Below, piece after piece: positions 35,478 through 43,988 of a stretch of DNA of 64,000 nt (its first letter is position 1; every line of letters starts with the position of its first letter). The position numbers were made by a program, and so were the translations under genes. The stretch is from Ruania suaedae (lineage in GTDB: Bacteria > Actinomycetota > Actinomycetes > Actinomycetales > Beutenbergiaceae). The DNA lies in contig NZ_CP088018.1 in NCBI RefSeq assembly GCF_021049265.1, positions 3,162,001-3,226,000 of the forward strand. Direction: 5' to 3'. Below the pieces are notes generated by a model. It was not told the DNA's origin, ran no database searches, and saw only the letters and a list, made by a program, of their open reading frames with translations.

Positions 35478-35506
35478 CCGGGGGCGAGCGCTGCGGTGGG
35501 GGTCAT
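35474..35506 (-). CDS. Candidate 10-codon leader ORF (MTPTAALAPG)
   Basis: On the minus strand GAGGAGG lies just 5' of ATG 35506, followed by MTPTAALAPG and TGA. The stop overlaps the ATG of the CPBP gene (ATGA). It could be a translated leader that couples ribosomes onto the protease gene, or the remnant of an N-terminus lost by a frameshift. Too short to be called a protein. Confidence 0.45.
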   Translation of the reverse strand: MTPTAALAPG

Positions 35507-35571
35507 GGTTCCTCCTCGGCTCCCATCCTCACCCACATCTGGCACGTCAACAACTGGCGGGCTGGGAACCT

Positions 35572-35593
35572 TCCGTGCCGCATGTGGCACGGA
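35572..35593 (-). terminator. Stem-loop after the arsenic operon
   Basis: TCCGTGCC and GGCACGGA are perfect 8-base arms around a 6-base loop, 15 bases downstream of the last arsC stop. Confidence 0.6.
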
Positions 35594-35607
35594 TGTCCTG
35601 GAGCACG

Positions 35608-36018
35608 TCAGTTCGGTGCGACCCCCAGCTCGGTGAGCAGCGTGCGGATACGGCTGCGGATCTCGTCCCGGATCGGCCGTACCGCCTCGATCCCCTGCCC
35701 GGCCGGGTCCGCGAGCTGCCAGTCCTCGTACCGGGTGCCGGGAAAGATCGGGCAGGCATCCCCGCAGCCCATCGTGATCACCACATCGGAGGACTGCACG
35801 GCGCCGGCGGTGAGGACCTTGGGCTGCTCGGCGGCGATGTCGATGCCGACCTCGGCCATGGCCTCGACCGCGACCGGGTTGATCCGGTCGGCCGGCTGCG
35901 ACCCGGCCGAGCGGACCTCGACGGCGCCGCCGCCGAGCTCGCGCAGGAACCCGGCGGCCATCTGGGAGCGGCCCGCGTTGTGTACGCACACGAAGAGGAC
36001 ACTGGGCTTGGCGGTCAT
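35608..36018 (-). CDS. arsC: Arsenate reductase, LMW-PTP type
   Basis: A 136-residue stand-alone arsenate reductase of the low-molecular-weight phosphatase fold. The P-loop is CVHNAGRSQMAAGF, with later blocks EVRSAGSQPA and DVVITMGCGDACPIFPG that supply the second and third redox cysteines. It reduces arsenate to arsenite for export. It overlaps the upstream arsR-arsC fusion gene by 4 bases (ATGA). Confidence 0.93.
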   Translation of the reverse strand: MTAKPSVLFVCVHNAGRSQMAAGFLRELGGGAVEVRSAGSQPADRINPVAVEAMAEVGIDIAAEQPKVLTAGAVQSSDVVITMGCGDACPIFPGTRYEDWQLADPAGQGIEAVRPIRDEIRSRIRTLLTELGVAPN

Positions 36019-37073
36019 CGGCGGTTCTCCTGGGTGTGGGTGGGCTGAGCAAGCGACGTGCCGTCGGGAATCGTCAGGTCGGGGACGAGGGTCGCGAGCA
36101 GCTCGCGGACGCGGGAGTCGATCTCGGTCTGGATCGCGGCCACGCCAGCCGCCGAGGCGAGCGCGGGGTCGCCCACCTGCCAGTCCTCGTAGCGCACGCC
36201 GGGGATCACCGGGCAGACATCCCCGCAGCCCATGGTGACGACCACGTCAGCGGCGCGGACGGCATCGTCGGTGAGCGGTTTCGGGAAGGCGTCCTGCCCG
36301 CTGCCCAGGGCTGCGAGCGCCTCGCGCACCCCCGCGTGGATCTCCGGCGCCGGGGTCGAGCCGGCTGATCGGACGGTCACCCGGTCTCCGGCGTAGTGCC
36401 GGACGAGGGCGGCGGCGAGCTGGGATCGGCCGGCATTGGCCACGCAGACGAAGAGCACCTGCGGCGCCGTGGCAGCGCGGTCCCGGGTCAGATCCGCCAG
36501 GCGTTGCCGGGCGAAGCGCTCGGTGAGCGGGACCAGGTGGGCGCTGATCGTGGCGGTCCGCGCGAGCCCGGTGTAGGACTCCCGGACGATCGTGCGCACC
36601 AGGCTGGCTTCGACGCCGTCGCACTGGCCCGCCAGCGCGGTGGCGAGGTGCTCAAGGGCGAGATCGACATCGGAGAGCCCGGTCAGATGGGGCGACTCGG
36701 TCCGGGCGGCGAGCGCCGCCGGGGCGAAGGAGTCAAGCAGTGCCGTGACGGCGCTGCGGTAGCCGGGAGTGATCGAGTACCAGACCCACGTGCGCCGGCG
36801 TTCGCTGACGAGCACACCGACCTCCCGCAGCACCTTGAGGTGATGGGAGACGGTGGGCTGGGACAGGTCGGTGAGCGCCGTGAGGTCACAGACGCACGCC
36901 TGGCCGCCGGGGGCGGCGGAGATGAAGGAGAGCATCCGCAACCGGAGCGGGTCGGCGAGGGCCTTGAGAGCAGCGCCGATCTGGTCGGCGACGCCGGGGT
37001 CGATCGCACGGGCCTCGAGGGCCGGGGTGCAGTCGGGATCGGCGGACAGGGGCTGGAGCGCGGCGGTGGTCAC
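36015..37073 (-). CDS. ArsR-type regulator fused to arsenate reductase
   Basis: A 352-residue fusion. Residues 24 to about 110 are an ArsR winged helix (LKALADPLRLRMLSFIS, LSQPTVSHHLKVLREVG) with the arsenite-sensing cysteines Cys60 and Cys62 in ACVCDL. Residues about 135-195 form a three-helix bundle (VDLALEHLATALAGQ), seen in other actinobacterial ArsC proteins. Residues about 205-352 are an LMW-PTP arsenate reductase (CVANAGRS with Cys210, VVVTMGCGDVCPVIPG). Sensing, regulation and reduction are thus in one chain. The GTG start overlaps the acr3 stop (GTGA). Confidence 0.92.
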   Translation of the reverse strand: MTTAALQPLSADPDCTPALEARAIDPGVADQIGAALKALADPLRLRMLSFISAAPGGQACVCDLTALTDLSQPTVSHHLKVLREVGVLVSERRRTWVWYSITPGYRSAVTALLDSFAPAALAARTESPHLTGLSDVDLALEHLATALAGQCDGVEASLVRTIVRESYTGLARTATISAHLVPLTERFARQRLADLTRDRAATAPQVLFVCVANAGRSQLAAALVRHYAGDRVTVRSAGSTPAPEIHAGVREALAALGSGQDAFPKPLTDDAVRAADVVVTMGCGDVCPVIPGVRYEDWQVGDPALASAAGVAAIQTEIDSRVRELLATLVPDLTIPDGTSLAQPTHTQENRR

Positions 37074-38164
37074 GAGCGGATCTCCTCGGAGGTGGCCGGA
37101 TGGGGGCTGCGAGCGTCGTGGCCCCACCAGCGGCGGCCCACCCACAGCGAGACGTAGACGAGGCCCACGAGCACGGGGACCTCGATGAGCGGGCCGACCA
37201 CACCGGCGAGCGCCTGACCGGAGGTGGCCCCGAACGTCCCGATCGCCACCGCGATCGCGAGCTCGAAGTTGTTGCCGGCCGCGGTGAACGCGAGCGTGGC
37301 GGAGCGCTCGTACCCCAGGCCCAGGGCCTTGCCGGCGGCGATGCCCAGACCCCACATGAGCGCGAAGTAGACGAGCAGCGGCAGGGCGATGCGGACGACG
37401 TCCCAAGGGTTGGAGGTGACCGCCTCGCCCTGGAGAGCGAACAGCAGGACGATGGTGAACAGCAGACCGTACAGCGCCCACGGGCCGATGCGCGGGACGA
37501 AGCGCTCCTCGTACCAGTCGCGCCCACGGGCGCGTTCGCCGATGAGGCGCGAGAGGAAGCCGGCCAGGAGCGGTATCCCGAGGAACACGAGGACGTTGAT
37601 CGCGATCTTCCCCATGGAGACGTCCAGGGCAGCCCCCTCGAGGCCGAGCCAGTCAGGCAGGACGGCGAGGTAGAAGTAGCCCAGCAGACTGAAGGCGAAC
37701 ACCTGGAAGACGGAGTTGAGGGCCACCAGCACCGCGGCGGCCTCGCGGTCCCCACAGGCGAGGTCGTTCCAGATCACCACCATGGCGATGCACCGGGCCA
37801 GGCCGACAATGATCAGTCCGGTGCGGTACTCGGGCAGGTCGGCGAGGAAGATCCACGCGAGCGCGAACATCAGCAGTGGGCCGAGCAGCCAGTTCAGGGC
37901 GAGGGAGGCCAGCAGCAACCGCCGGTCCCCGGTGATGGCTGCGACCCTGTCGTAGCGGACCTTGGCCAGCACCGGGTACATCATCACCAGCAGACCGAGC
38001 GCGATCGGCAGGGAGATGCCGCCGATCTCGAGACGCGTGAGCAGGCCACCGAGGGCGGGGACGAAGCGGCCGAGCACCAAACCCGCGACCATGGCGAGGC
38101 CGATCCAGAGCGGGAGACCGCGGTCGAGGGCGGAGAGCCGTACCGGCGCCTGCTGTAGTGACAT
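37070..38164 (-). CDS. ACR3 family arsenite efflux transporter
   Basis: A 364-residue membrane transporter of the ACR3 type with about ten hydrophobic segments. The conserved motif LIIVGLARCIAMVVIWNDLA contains the key cysteine, and the AGNNFELAIAVAIG block is intact. It exports arsenite and perhaps antimonite, and is the first gene of acr3-(arsR-arsC)-arsC. An AT-rich palindrome directly upstream fits ArsR control. Confidence 0.93.
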   Translation of the reverse strand: MSLQQAPVRLSALDRGLPLWIGLAMVAGLVLGRFVPALGGLLTRLEIGGISLPIALGLLVMMYPVLAKVRYDRVAAITGDRRLLLASLALNWLLGPLLMFALAWIFLADLPEYRTGLIIVGLARCIAMVVIWNDLACGDREAAAVLVALNSVFQVFAFSLLGYFYLAVLPDWLGLEGAALDVSMGKIAINVLVFLGIPLLAGFLSRLIGERARGRDWYEERFVPRIGPWALYGLLFTIVLLFALQGEAVTSNPWDVVRIALPLLVYFALMWGLGIAAGKALGLGYERSATLAFTAAGNNFELAIAVAIGTFGATSGQALAGVVGPLIEVPVLVGLVYVSLWVGRRWWGHDARSPHPATSEEIRS

Positions 38165-38167
38165 GGC

Positions 38168-38188
38168 TCAATATTGATCTGCGTCAAT
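38168..38188. promoter_or_regulatory. ArsR-type operator candidate upstream of acr3
   Basis: TCAATATTGA (38168-38177) is a perfect palindrome, and ATTGA-N6-TCAAT (38173-38188) is an overlapping inverted repeat. It sits directly upstream of the acr3 start and resembles AT-rich ArsR operators, so the fused ArsR may autoregulate here. Confidence 0.6.
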
Positions 38189-38222
38189 GCAGCGTGTCAA
38201 CCGGCACCCGCTCGGCGAAGCG

Positions 38223-38819
38223 TCAGGGCGCGAGCAGCCGCTCGAGCACCTCGGTCAGGGCCGGAGCCGACCCGGCATCGCCGAACCCGTCGCCGATCTC
38301 CCGCAGCGCCCATTCGTCCATGGTCCGCACCACCGCCACGACCAGGGCGAGCTGGAGGTCGGCCGGCTGATCGCTGCGGACCGCACCCACCTGCCGCCCG
38401 GCATGCAGCACGTCCGCCACCCAGGCGGAGATATCAGCGACCACCCCCTCCTGCGCACCCCCGGCCGGGGTGGCGTAGAAGATCCGGCCCAGCAGCAGCG
38501 CATCGGGGTGGGCCAGGAGGTCACGCTCCAGCCGGCTCAGGAACCGCTCGACCCGGCACCAGAACTCCTCCGAGAACGTCTCCGGAGCAGGGATCGCCAC
38601 ACCCGATCGCACCTGCGCGGCCAGGTCGCCGATCACGAGATTCACCAGGTCCGCCCGGGTGTCGAACACGTGGTAGAAGCTGCTCTTGCTCATCCCGCAG
38701 GCACGGATGATGCGGTTCAGCGAGGCACCCTCGATGCCGGCACGCGCGAACTCCTCGGCTGCCGCCTGCACCAGGGCGCCCCGGCGAGCGGGGTCGAGGC
38801 GGTCCAGTGCGGTCGGCAT
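38223..38819 (-). CDS. TetR family transcriptional regulator
   Basis: A 198-residue TetR-type repressor. The N-terminal helix-turn-helix is at about residues 12-55 (RGALVQAAAEEFARAGIEGA, NRIIRACGMSKSSFYHVFD); the C-terminal half is the ligand and dimerisation region. It is divergent from a flavoprotein gene, and two palindromes with the shared half-site GGACC/GGTCC lie between them. It most likely represses itself and the flavoprotein. ATG at 38819 is chosen to match the family N-terminus. Confidence 0.88.
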   Translation of the reverse strand: MPTALDRLDPARRGALVQAAAEEFARAGIEGASLNRIIRACGMSKSSFYHVFDTRADLVNLVIGDLAAQVRSGVAIPAPETFSEEFWCRVERFLSRLERDLLAHPDALLLGRIFYATPAGGAQEGVVADISAWVADVLHAGRQVGAVRSDQPADLQLALVVAVVRTMDEWALREIGDGFGDAGSAPALTEVLERLLAP

Positions 38820-38846
38820 ACCGGGGAGCGTACCGGCGATGGGTGT

Positions 38847-38864
38847 GTGGACCGCCCGGTCCAC
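38847..38864. promoter_or_regulatory. TetR operator candidate O1
   Basis: GTGGACCG-N2-CGGTCCAC is a perfect 8-base inverted repeat in the divergent gap between the TetR gene and the flavoprotein gene. It shares the GGACC/GGTCC half-site with the second repeat. Confidence 0.7.
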
Positions 38865-38879
38865 GCGGTGCTAGGCTCC

Positions 38880-38901
38880 GAGTGGACCAGTCGGTCCAGT
38901 C
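38880..38901. promoter_or_regulatory. TetR operator candidate O2
   Basis: TGGACC-N4-GGTCCA is a perfect 6-base inverted repeat (38883-38898), extending to 9-base arms with one mismatch. It lies 18 bases upstream of the flavoprotein ATG, close to the ribosome-binding site. Confidence 0.65.
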
Positions 38902-38918
38902 CGTCGGAAGGAGCCGCC

Positions 38919-40136
38919 ATGGGATGGGACGAGATACCGCTGCGGCAGCAGCTGGCGGCTGCCTCGGCGGATGCCACACCGACTCTCATCGTCGGCGCGG
39001 GCATCGCCGGCACCACGCTCGCGCAGCTGCTGCGTCGCGCCGGCCGGCACCCGGTGCTGATCGAGCGATCGAGCGGACGCCACCCTGGCTACATGCTCGC
39101 ACTCATGCCGATGGCCGACGCCGCCATCGACGAGCTCGGCGTCCGCGAGGCCTACCGCGCCCGCAGCGTGGCCACGAACCGCTACCGGGTGCGCTCCCGG
39201 ACCGGCGCCGTGCTGCGCACCGACCCGATCGCCGAGATCCTCAGCCGCTACGGCGACTACCGCGGAATCAGCCGCGGCGACCTGCTCAACGTCCTCACCA
39301 CCGGCCACGCCCCGGTCACCTCCGGCACCACCGTCACCGCGTTGCGCGAGGATCCCGGTGGGGTGCGCCTCACCCTCCGCCAGGGCGAGCGGGAGATCGA
39401 GGCGAGCTTCGCCGTCGTGGTCCTCGCCGACGGGCTCGGCTCGACCACCCGTGATCTGCTCACCACCGCCACCACCAGGGTGGACACGGGCTGGGGCGGC
39501 TGGGTGGTGTGGGCGCCTGCTGACGAGGCCACCGACCTCGGCGAGGAGCTGTGGGGCACCGACTTCATCCTCGGCACCTATCCGGTGGCCGGGGCGGTCG
39601 GGGTGTTCCTCGGCGGTGACCGGGCGGACACCGGCGCCGGGCGGGAGGGCTTCGTGGCCCGTGTCCGCCGTCAGGTGCCCTCCCCCGGGCCGCGGGCCGA
39701 GGCGGCCCTCGAGGCGGTGCTGGCCGATCCCGACCCCTACTTCTGGCCCCTCACCGATGTGCGCGCCAACCGCTGGGCCACCGGGCGCACCGTGCTGCTC
39801 GGCGACGCCGCGGCCGGCTTCCTGCCCACGGCCGGCATCGGGGCGGGCATGGCGATGGAGTCGGCCTGGGTCCTGGCGCGCCTGCTGCGCGACCCCCACC
39901 CCACCGGCAGCGCCGACGGCGGCCCCTCCGTACCCGGCCTGCTCACCTCGTTCGAGGCTCGCCAGCGGCCCCGGGTGGAGGCTGCGCAGGACAACTCCCG
40001 CCGGCTGGCCCATCTGATGTTCCGCCGCAGCCGCGCCTGGGCCGCGGTCCGGGACCTGGTGGCGCGGCGGGTGAGCGTGGCACGTGCCCTGGGCCCGATC
40101 CGCGAACTCCTGGACGACCTGCCGTCTGTCGACTGA
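38919..40136 (+). CDS. FAD-dependent monooxygenase-type oxidoreductase
   Basis: A 405-residue flavoprotein of the PHBH/UbiH type. The FAD-binding GxGxxG motif is LIVGAGIAGTTLAQLLRRAG, the ribose-binding block is VLLGDAAAGFLPTAGIGAGM, and the middle block VVVLADGLGSTTRDLL (DG motif) is present. It would hydroxylate or oxidise an aromatic or other small molecule with NAD(P)H and oxygen. GGAAGGAG at 38906-38913 supports ATG 38919. TetR control through the two operators upstream suggests a role in response to a xenobiotic; the substrate is unknown. Confidence 0.88.
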   Translation: MGWDEIPLRQQLAAASADATPTLIVGAGIAGTTLAQLLRRAGRHPVLIERSSGRHPGYMLALMPMADAAIDELGVREAYRARSVATNRYRVRSRTGAVLRTDPIAEILSRYGDYRGISRGDLLNVLTTGHAPVTSGTTVTALREDPGGVRLTLRQGEREIEASFAVVVLADGLGSTTRDLLTTATTRVDTGWGGWVVWAPADEATDLGEELWGTDFILGTYPVAGAVGVFLGGDRADTGAGREGFVARVRRQVPSPGPRAEAALEAVLADPDPYFWPLTDVRANRWATGRTVLLGDAAAGFLPTAGIGAGMAMESAWVLARLLRDPHPTGSADGGPSVPGLLTSFEARQRPRVEAAQDNSRRLAHLMFRRSRAWAAVRDLVARRVSVARALGPIRELLDDLPSVD

Positions 40137-40313
40137 CCCACTCCCGAACGCTGAGAGGGAACGCCGCGGCTCGGGCCCCTGTCGCAGGCCGCCCCTGTGC
40201 TTCACGCGGCCCGGCTACGAAGCCGCAACGAGTCGATCACGTCACGGCCACGGTTCGGCCTCGATCGGGACACGCCCGCCCGCGCCGGGCATCGCAGCGC
40301 TAACGTCGCCCTC

Positions 40314-41204
40314 ATGAGACGTATCCAGGGTGTGATCGCAGCGGCCGCTCTCGCGATGCTCGCCGCCTGCTCGTCCGGTATGAGCACCAGCGACAGCGCC
40401 GGACCGGGGTCCGACCAGCCCGAGATGGCCGATGGCGGCGGCTCCATGGCCGACGCGCCCGGCCGCGATACCGGGACCACGGTCGAGCAACGGCAGGTCA
40501 TCACCACCGCCCACGCCACGGTCGTGGTCGACGACCCCGAGCAGGGGGCGAGCGACGTGGCCGGCCTGGCGACCGCCGTCGGGGGCTATGTGGAGAACAG
40601 GTCGGTCTACCGGGGCGAACCGGACGCGCGGGACCAGCCGAGCGCCGACCTGACCGTCCGCGTCCCCTCGGATGACCTCGAGGGTGTGCTCGCCGACCTC
40701 GCCGAGCTCGGCGAACTGCGTGACGTCTCCCAGAGCAGCGACGACGTCACCGCCACCCTGGTGGACCTCGACGCCCGCATCAGCGCCCTGGAGACCTCCA
40801 CCGCCCGGCTCGAGGAGATCATGGCCACGGCCGAGACCTCCTCGGACCTGCTGGAGGCCGAGGCCGCGCTCAGCGAGCGGCAGGCGGAGCTCGAATCGCT
40901 GCTCTCCCAGCGCGAGCAGCTCGCCGACCTGGTGGCGATGTCCACCCTGCACGTGCAGCTGACCAGCGCACCCGCGCCGGAGGTCAGCGCCGACGGGTTC
41001 CTCGGCGGCCTGCAGACCGGCTGGCGCTCGCTGGTGTCTTTCGTCGACACGGTGGTGGTGACCTTCGGGGTGCTGCTGCCCTGGCTGGTGCTGCTGACGA
41101 TCCCGGTGGCGGCGATCGTGGTCGCGCACAAGCGCCGGCGCGGTCGCGAGCAGACGCCCCCGGCCGGCCCTCCCGCTGCCGAGGTCAGCGAGCCCGTGAG
41201 CTGA
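40314..41204 (+). CDS. DUF4349 domain lipoprotein
   Basis: A 296-residue exported lipoprotein. The signal peptide ends in a lipobox (LAAC, in AAALAMLAACSSG). The DUF4349 region follows (TTAHATVVVDDPEQGASDVA, VPSDDLEGVLADLAELGELR), with a long helical coil (TSTARLEEIMATAETSSDLL) and a C-terminal membrane segment (VVVTFGVLLPWLVLLTIPVAA) with a basic tail. It is anchored at both ends of the chain to the cytoplasmic membrane. Function unknown. Confidence 0.85.
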   Translation: MRRIQGVIAAAALAMLAACSSGMSTSDSAGPGSDQPEMADGGGSMADAPGRDTGTTVEQRQVITTAHATVVVDDPEQGASDVAGLATAVGGYVENRSVYRGEPDARDQPSADLTVRVPSDDLEGVLADLAELGELRDVSQSSDDVTATLVDLDARISALETSTARLEEIMATAETSSDLLEAEAALSERQAELESLLSQREQLADLVAMSTLHVQLTSAPAPEVSADGFLGGLQTGWRSLVSFVDTVVVTFGVLLPWLVLLTIPVAAIVVAHKRRRGREQTPPAGPPAAEVSEPVS

Positions 41205-41207
41205 GGC

Positions 41208-41906
41208 TCACACTCCCGGGTCGTGGCCCACGCGCAGCCAGACGTGCCGCGGCACCTGGTCGACGATCCCGTAGAGCAGGTTGGCATAGGCGTCGATGAG
41301 GTCCTCGCGCTGACGGCCGCCGATCGAGAGCAGGATGTCCTGCCCCTCGATCGAGATGGTCCGCCCCAGGGCGTCGGGCTGCATCAGCCGTTCCATCATC
41401 CGTGGGTGGATCACGTCGAAGGCGTACTGCCCCGGTGGCGCCTTCACCCGCCACGCCTCGTTGAACGCCTGCGACTCGAACTCGATGTCCTGGCCGCCGA
41501 AGAACTTGGCGATCGAGTCCCCGACGCTCTCCGGGCTGAGCTGCAGCCACGGCAGCGCGGCGGGCAGGTGCAACGCGATCACGTGGAAGTGATGGGTGGA
41601 GCGGTTCTTCCCCGAACCGGTGGTGTACTGGTACGCCATCGAGACCACGTGGCGGCCGTGGAAGTCCCCGCTGAGGACGTTGGTGGCCCGGCGCGAGCTC
41701 CCGCGCCCGAACGGCTCGCTGCGCCAGCGCGAGACCAGGTGCGGAGAGCTCCGGGTGTAGCGCCAACCGCGGGCCGCGGCCCACCGGGCGAGGTACTCAC
41801 GGCGCTTCTTGGCCTTCTGGTGGCCCACCACCAGCAGGACCACGACGAGGGCCGGGATCAGGATCCACATCAGCATCGGCAGGATCGCCACTGCACTCGA
41901 GTCCAC
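41208..41906 (-). CDS. DUF3137-like membrane-anchored protein
   Basis: A 232-residue protein with one N-terminal membrane anchor (ILPMLMWILIPALVVVLLVV) and a cytoplasmic or extracytoplasmic domain with blocks such as VVSMAYQYTTGSGKNRST and AFDVIHPRMMERLMQP. The layout fits proteins of the DUF3137 group but the assignment is tentative. GTG at 41906 is the start. It is convergent with the DUF4349 gene. Confidence 0.55.
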   Translation of the reverse strand: MDSSAVAILPMLMWILIPALVVVLLVVGHQKAKKRREYLARWAAARGWRYTRSSPHLVSRWRSEPFGRGSSRRATNVLSGDFHGRHVVSMAYQYTTGSGKNRSTHHFHVIALHLPAALPWLQLSPESVGDSIAKFFGGQDIEFESQAFNEAWRVKAPPGQYAFDVIHPRMMERLMQPDALGRTISIEGQDILLSIGGRQREDLIDAYANLLYGIVDQVPRHVWLRVGHDPGV

Positions 41907-41996
41907 GCTCAGGCCCTTCCCTCGACGACGCCAGCGAGACTAGCAACATCGCGGGTTCCGACGAGGCACGGTCCATGGGCACTCCTGCCCCGCGCC

Positions 41997-42464
41997 TCAC
42001 AGCGGGCGCAGGTAGAGCAGCATCCGGTCGTCGGTCCCGACCTCGAGGTTGGTGAACCCGTGCCGCTCGTAGAAGCGGCGGGTGTCGGTGTCGATCTCGT
42101 CGACGCCGATGTGTATCTCGCCCGCGCCCCGCTCGCGCACCTGAGCCACGGCCGCGGTCAGCAGCGCCGTCCCGATCCCCCGGTCACGCAGCCAGGGCAC
42201 CACATACAACTCCTCCAGCTGCGCGAGCGGCCCCTCGAAGTACGGGCTCGGACGCAGCGTCAGGAAGGCGAAGCCGGTGGGCCGGGACTGTTCACCGGCG
42301 AGCAGCACCAGGACATCGGCGCGGGCGAGGAGCACGCCGAACCGCTGCGCGAACGTGGCCGCCGGGGGTGTCGGTGCCTCGAACTCGCGGTTGAAGTCGA
42401 ACAGCAACCGGCCGACGACCTCGGCGTCGTCGGGGCCGGCCAGCCGGACAGCAGTGTCGCTCAC
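41997..42464 (-). CDS. GNAT family N-acetyltransferase
   Basis: A 155-residue acetyltransferase. Motif A, which binds acetyl-CoA pyrophosphate, is LYVVPWLRDRGIGTALLTAA (Q/R-x-x-G-x-G/A pattern RDRGIG), and motif B is DTRRFYERHGFTNLE. The acceptor is unknown. GTG at 42464 is the start. Confidence 0.88.
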   Translation of the reverse strand: MSDTAVRLAGPDDAEVVGRLLFDFNREFEAPTPPAATFAQRFGVLLARADVLVLLAGEQSRPTGFAFLTLRPSPYFEGPLAQLEELYVVPWLRDRGIGTALLTAAVAQVRERGAGEIHIGVDEIDTDTRRFYERHGFTNLEVGTDDRMLLYLRPL

Positions 42465-42494
42465 CGGCCCAGGATAGGACCCCAGGACAGCACC

Positions 42495-42953
42495 TCAGGC
42501 GCCGGGCGGCCCGACCCACAGCAGCACCCGGAAAACCCCGGCGGTCACGATCATCGCGACCAGCGCGAAGCGCACCGGACGGCGCAGCACCGCCGCCAGC
42601 ACCCGCTCCACCAGCGAGCGCCCGCTCCCCGGCCCGCGCAGCCGCCACTGCCCGCCGGCCAGCTCCCGCCGGCGCACCCAGCGCTCGAACGGGATCGTCA
42701 CGAACGGCGGGATCGCGCTGGCCAGGCCCAGCAGGATCGTGCGCGGCCGCCACCGCTGGTCGATCCCGACCACCACGGTCACCACGCAGTAGAGCAGGAA
42801 CACGAAACCGTGGATCGGGCCGGCGATCGTCACCCCGAGATCGGTCGTACCCGTCAGGTACTTCAGGGCCATGCCGATCAGCAGCAACGCCCAGGTGACG
42901 GCCTCGGCATCGGCGAGGAGTCGGTGCAGGCGTCCGGGACCGAGTGCGCTCAT
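42495..42953 (-). CDS. DUF3817 membrane protein
   Basis: A 152-residue integral membrane protein with the DUF3817 pattern: DAEAVTWALLLIGMALKYL, then VTIAGPIHGFVFLLYCVVTV (conserved GPxHGxxFL) and a third hydrophobic stretch. Function is unknown; the family is common in actinobacteria. Confidence 0.85.
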   Translation of the reverse strand: MSALGPGRLHRLLADAEAVTWALLLIGMALKYLTGTTDLGVTIAGPIHGFVFLLYCVVTVVVGIDQRWRPRTILLGLASAIPPFVTIPFERWVRRRELAGGQWRLRGPGSGRSLVERVLAAVLRRPVRFALVAMIVTAGVFRVLLWVGPPGA

Positions 42954-43090
42954 GGCCCCATTGTCCCTGGCGGGCGCCGACCGATCGCACGCGTGAAGGA
43001 ACGGTGCAGTGCGCGGCGATCGCGTGAAGGGCCCGCGCAGGTCTATGTCACGGCGCCCCGGCCCGGTCTCGCGCCTGCCAGGCTCGCCCC

Positions 43091-43963
43091 GTGAGCAGCG
43101 AACCGCGCGGCGCGGAGGCCGCCCTCCCCGCCCTGTCGACGGCGGAGCACACCCGCCTGCGCAGGGCGACCTCCGCCGTCGGGCAGCTGGTCCGCTTCAC
43201 CTGGCTGGAGGTGCAGTGCTGTCTGTTCCCCCTGGCGATCTTCGCCGGCCTCACCGCCAGTGCCGTGGTGGAGCTTCCGATCCCGCGCTACGACGCGCTG
43301 CTGATCTACGCGGTGGGCGTGACCGCGCTGTTCTGGGTGCTGCGGCTGGAGACCGGTCGGGAGGTCGCGGTGATCGGCGCCTTCCACCTGATCGGCCTGG
43401 CGCTCGAGATCTTCAAGGTGCACGTCGGGTCGTGGTCCTACCCCGACGACGGGGTGCTCCGCGTCGGGGGCGTCCCGCTGTACTCGGGATTCATGTACGC
43501 GGCGGTCGGGTCCTACCTGTGCCAGGCGTTCCGGCGCTTCGACCTGCGGGTCAGCCACTTCCCGGTGCTACCGACGACCCTCCTGGCAGCGGCGGCGTAC
43601 GCGAACTTCTACACCCAGCACTGGCTGCCGGATGCGAGATGGCTGGTCGCGGCGGGATTCGTCGCGGTGCTGTGGCGCTCCCGGGTGGCATTCACGGTGG
43701 GGCGGTCGCGGTACCGGATGCCGCTCAGCCTGAGCTTCGTGCTGATCGGCTTCTTCCTGTGGGTGGCCGAGAACGCCGGCACCTTCCTCGGGGCGTGGCG
43801 GTACCCGGGCCAGCTCGAGATCTGGGAGATGGTGCATACCGGCAAGTGGGGCTCGTGGGCGCTGCTGGTGTCCTTGAGCTTCGTGCTGGTGGCGGCGGTG
43901 AAGATGCGGGAGGGCCGGTTCTACGGCGAGCCGGGGGCCACCCCGGCGGTGCGGGCCGACTGA
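43091..43963 (+). CDS. DUF817 membrane protein
   Basis: A 290-residue integral membrane protein with about eight hydrophobic segments and the DUF817 pattern: FHLIGLALEIFKVHVGSWSYPD, then VPLYSGFMYAAVGSYLCQAF and FYTQHWLPDARW. GTG at 43091 is the start. The function is unknown; the conserved Glu, Lys, His and Tyr positions in the membrane suggest a catalytic or transport role. Confidence 0.87.
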   Translation: MSSEPRGAEAALPALSTAEHTRLRRATSAVGQLVRFTWLEVQCCLFPLAIFAGLTASAVVELPIPRYDALLIYAVGVTALFWVLRLETGREVAVIGAFHLIGLALEIFKVHVGSWSYPDDGVLRVGGVPLYSGFMYAAVGSYLCQAFRRFDLRVSHFPVLPTTLLAAAAYANFYTQHWLPDARWLVAAGFVAVLWRSRVAFTVGRSRYRMPLSLSFVLIGFFLWVAENAGTFLGAWRYPGQLEIWEMVHTGKWGSWALLVSLSFVLVAAVKMREGRFYGEPGATPAVRAD

Positions 43964-43988
43964 CGCACCGCAGCGCGCGGAGACGCCC

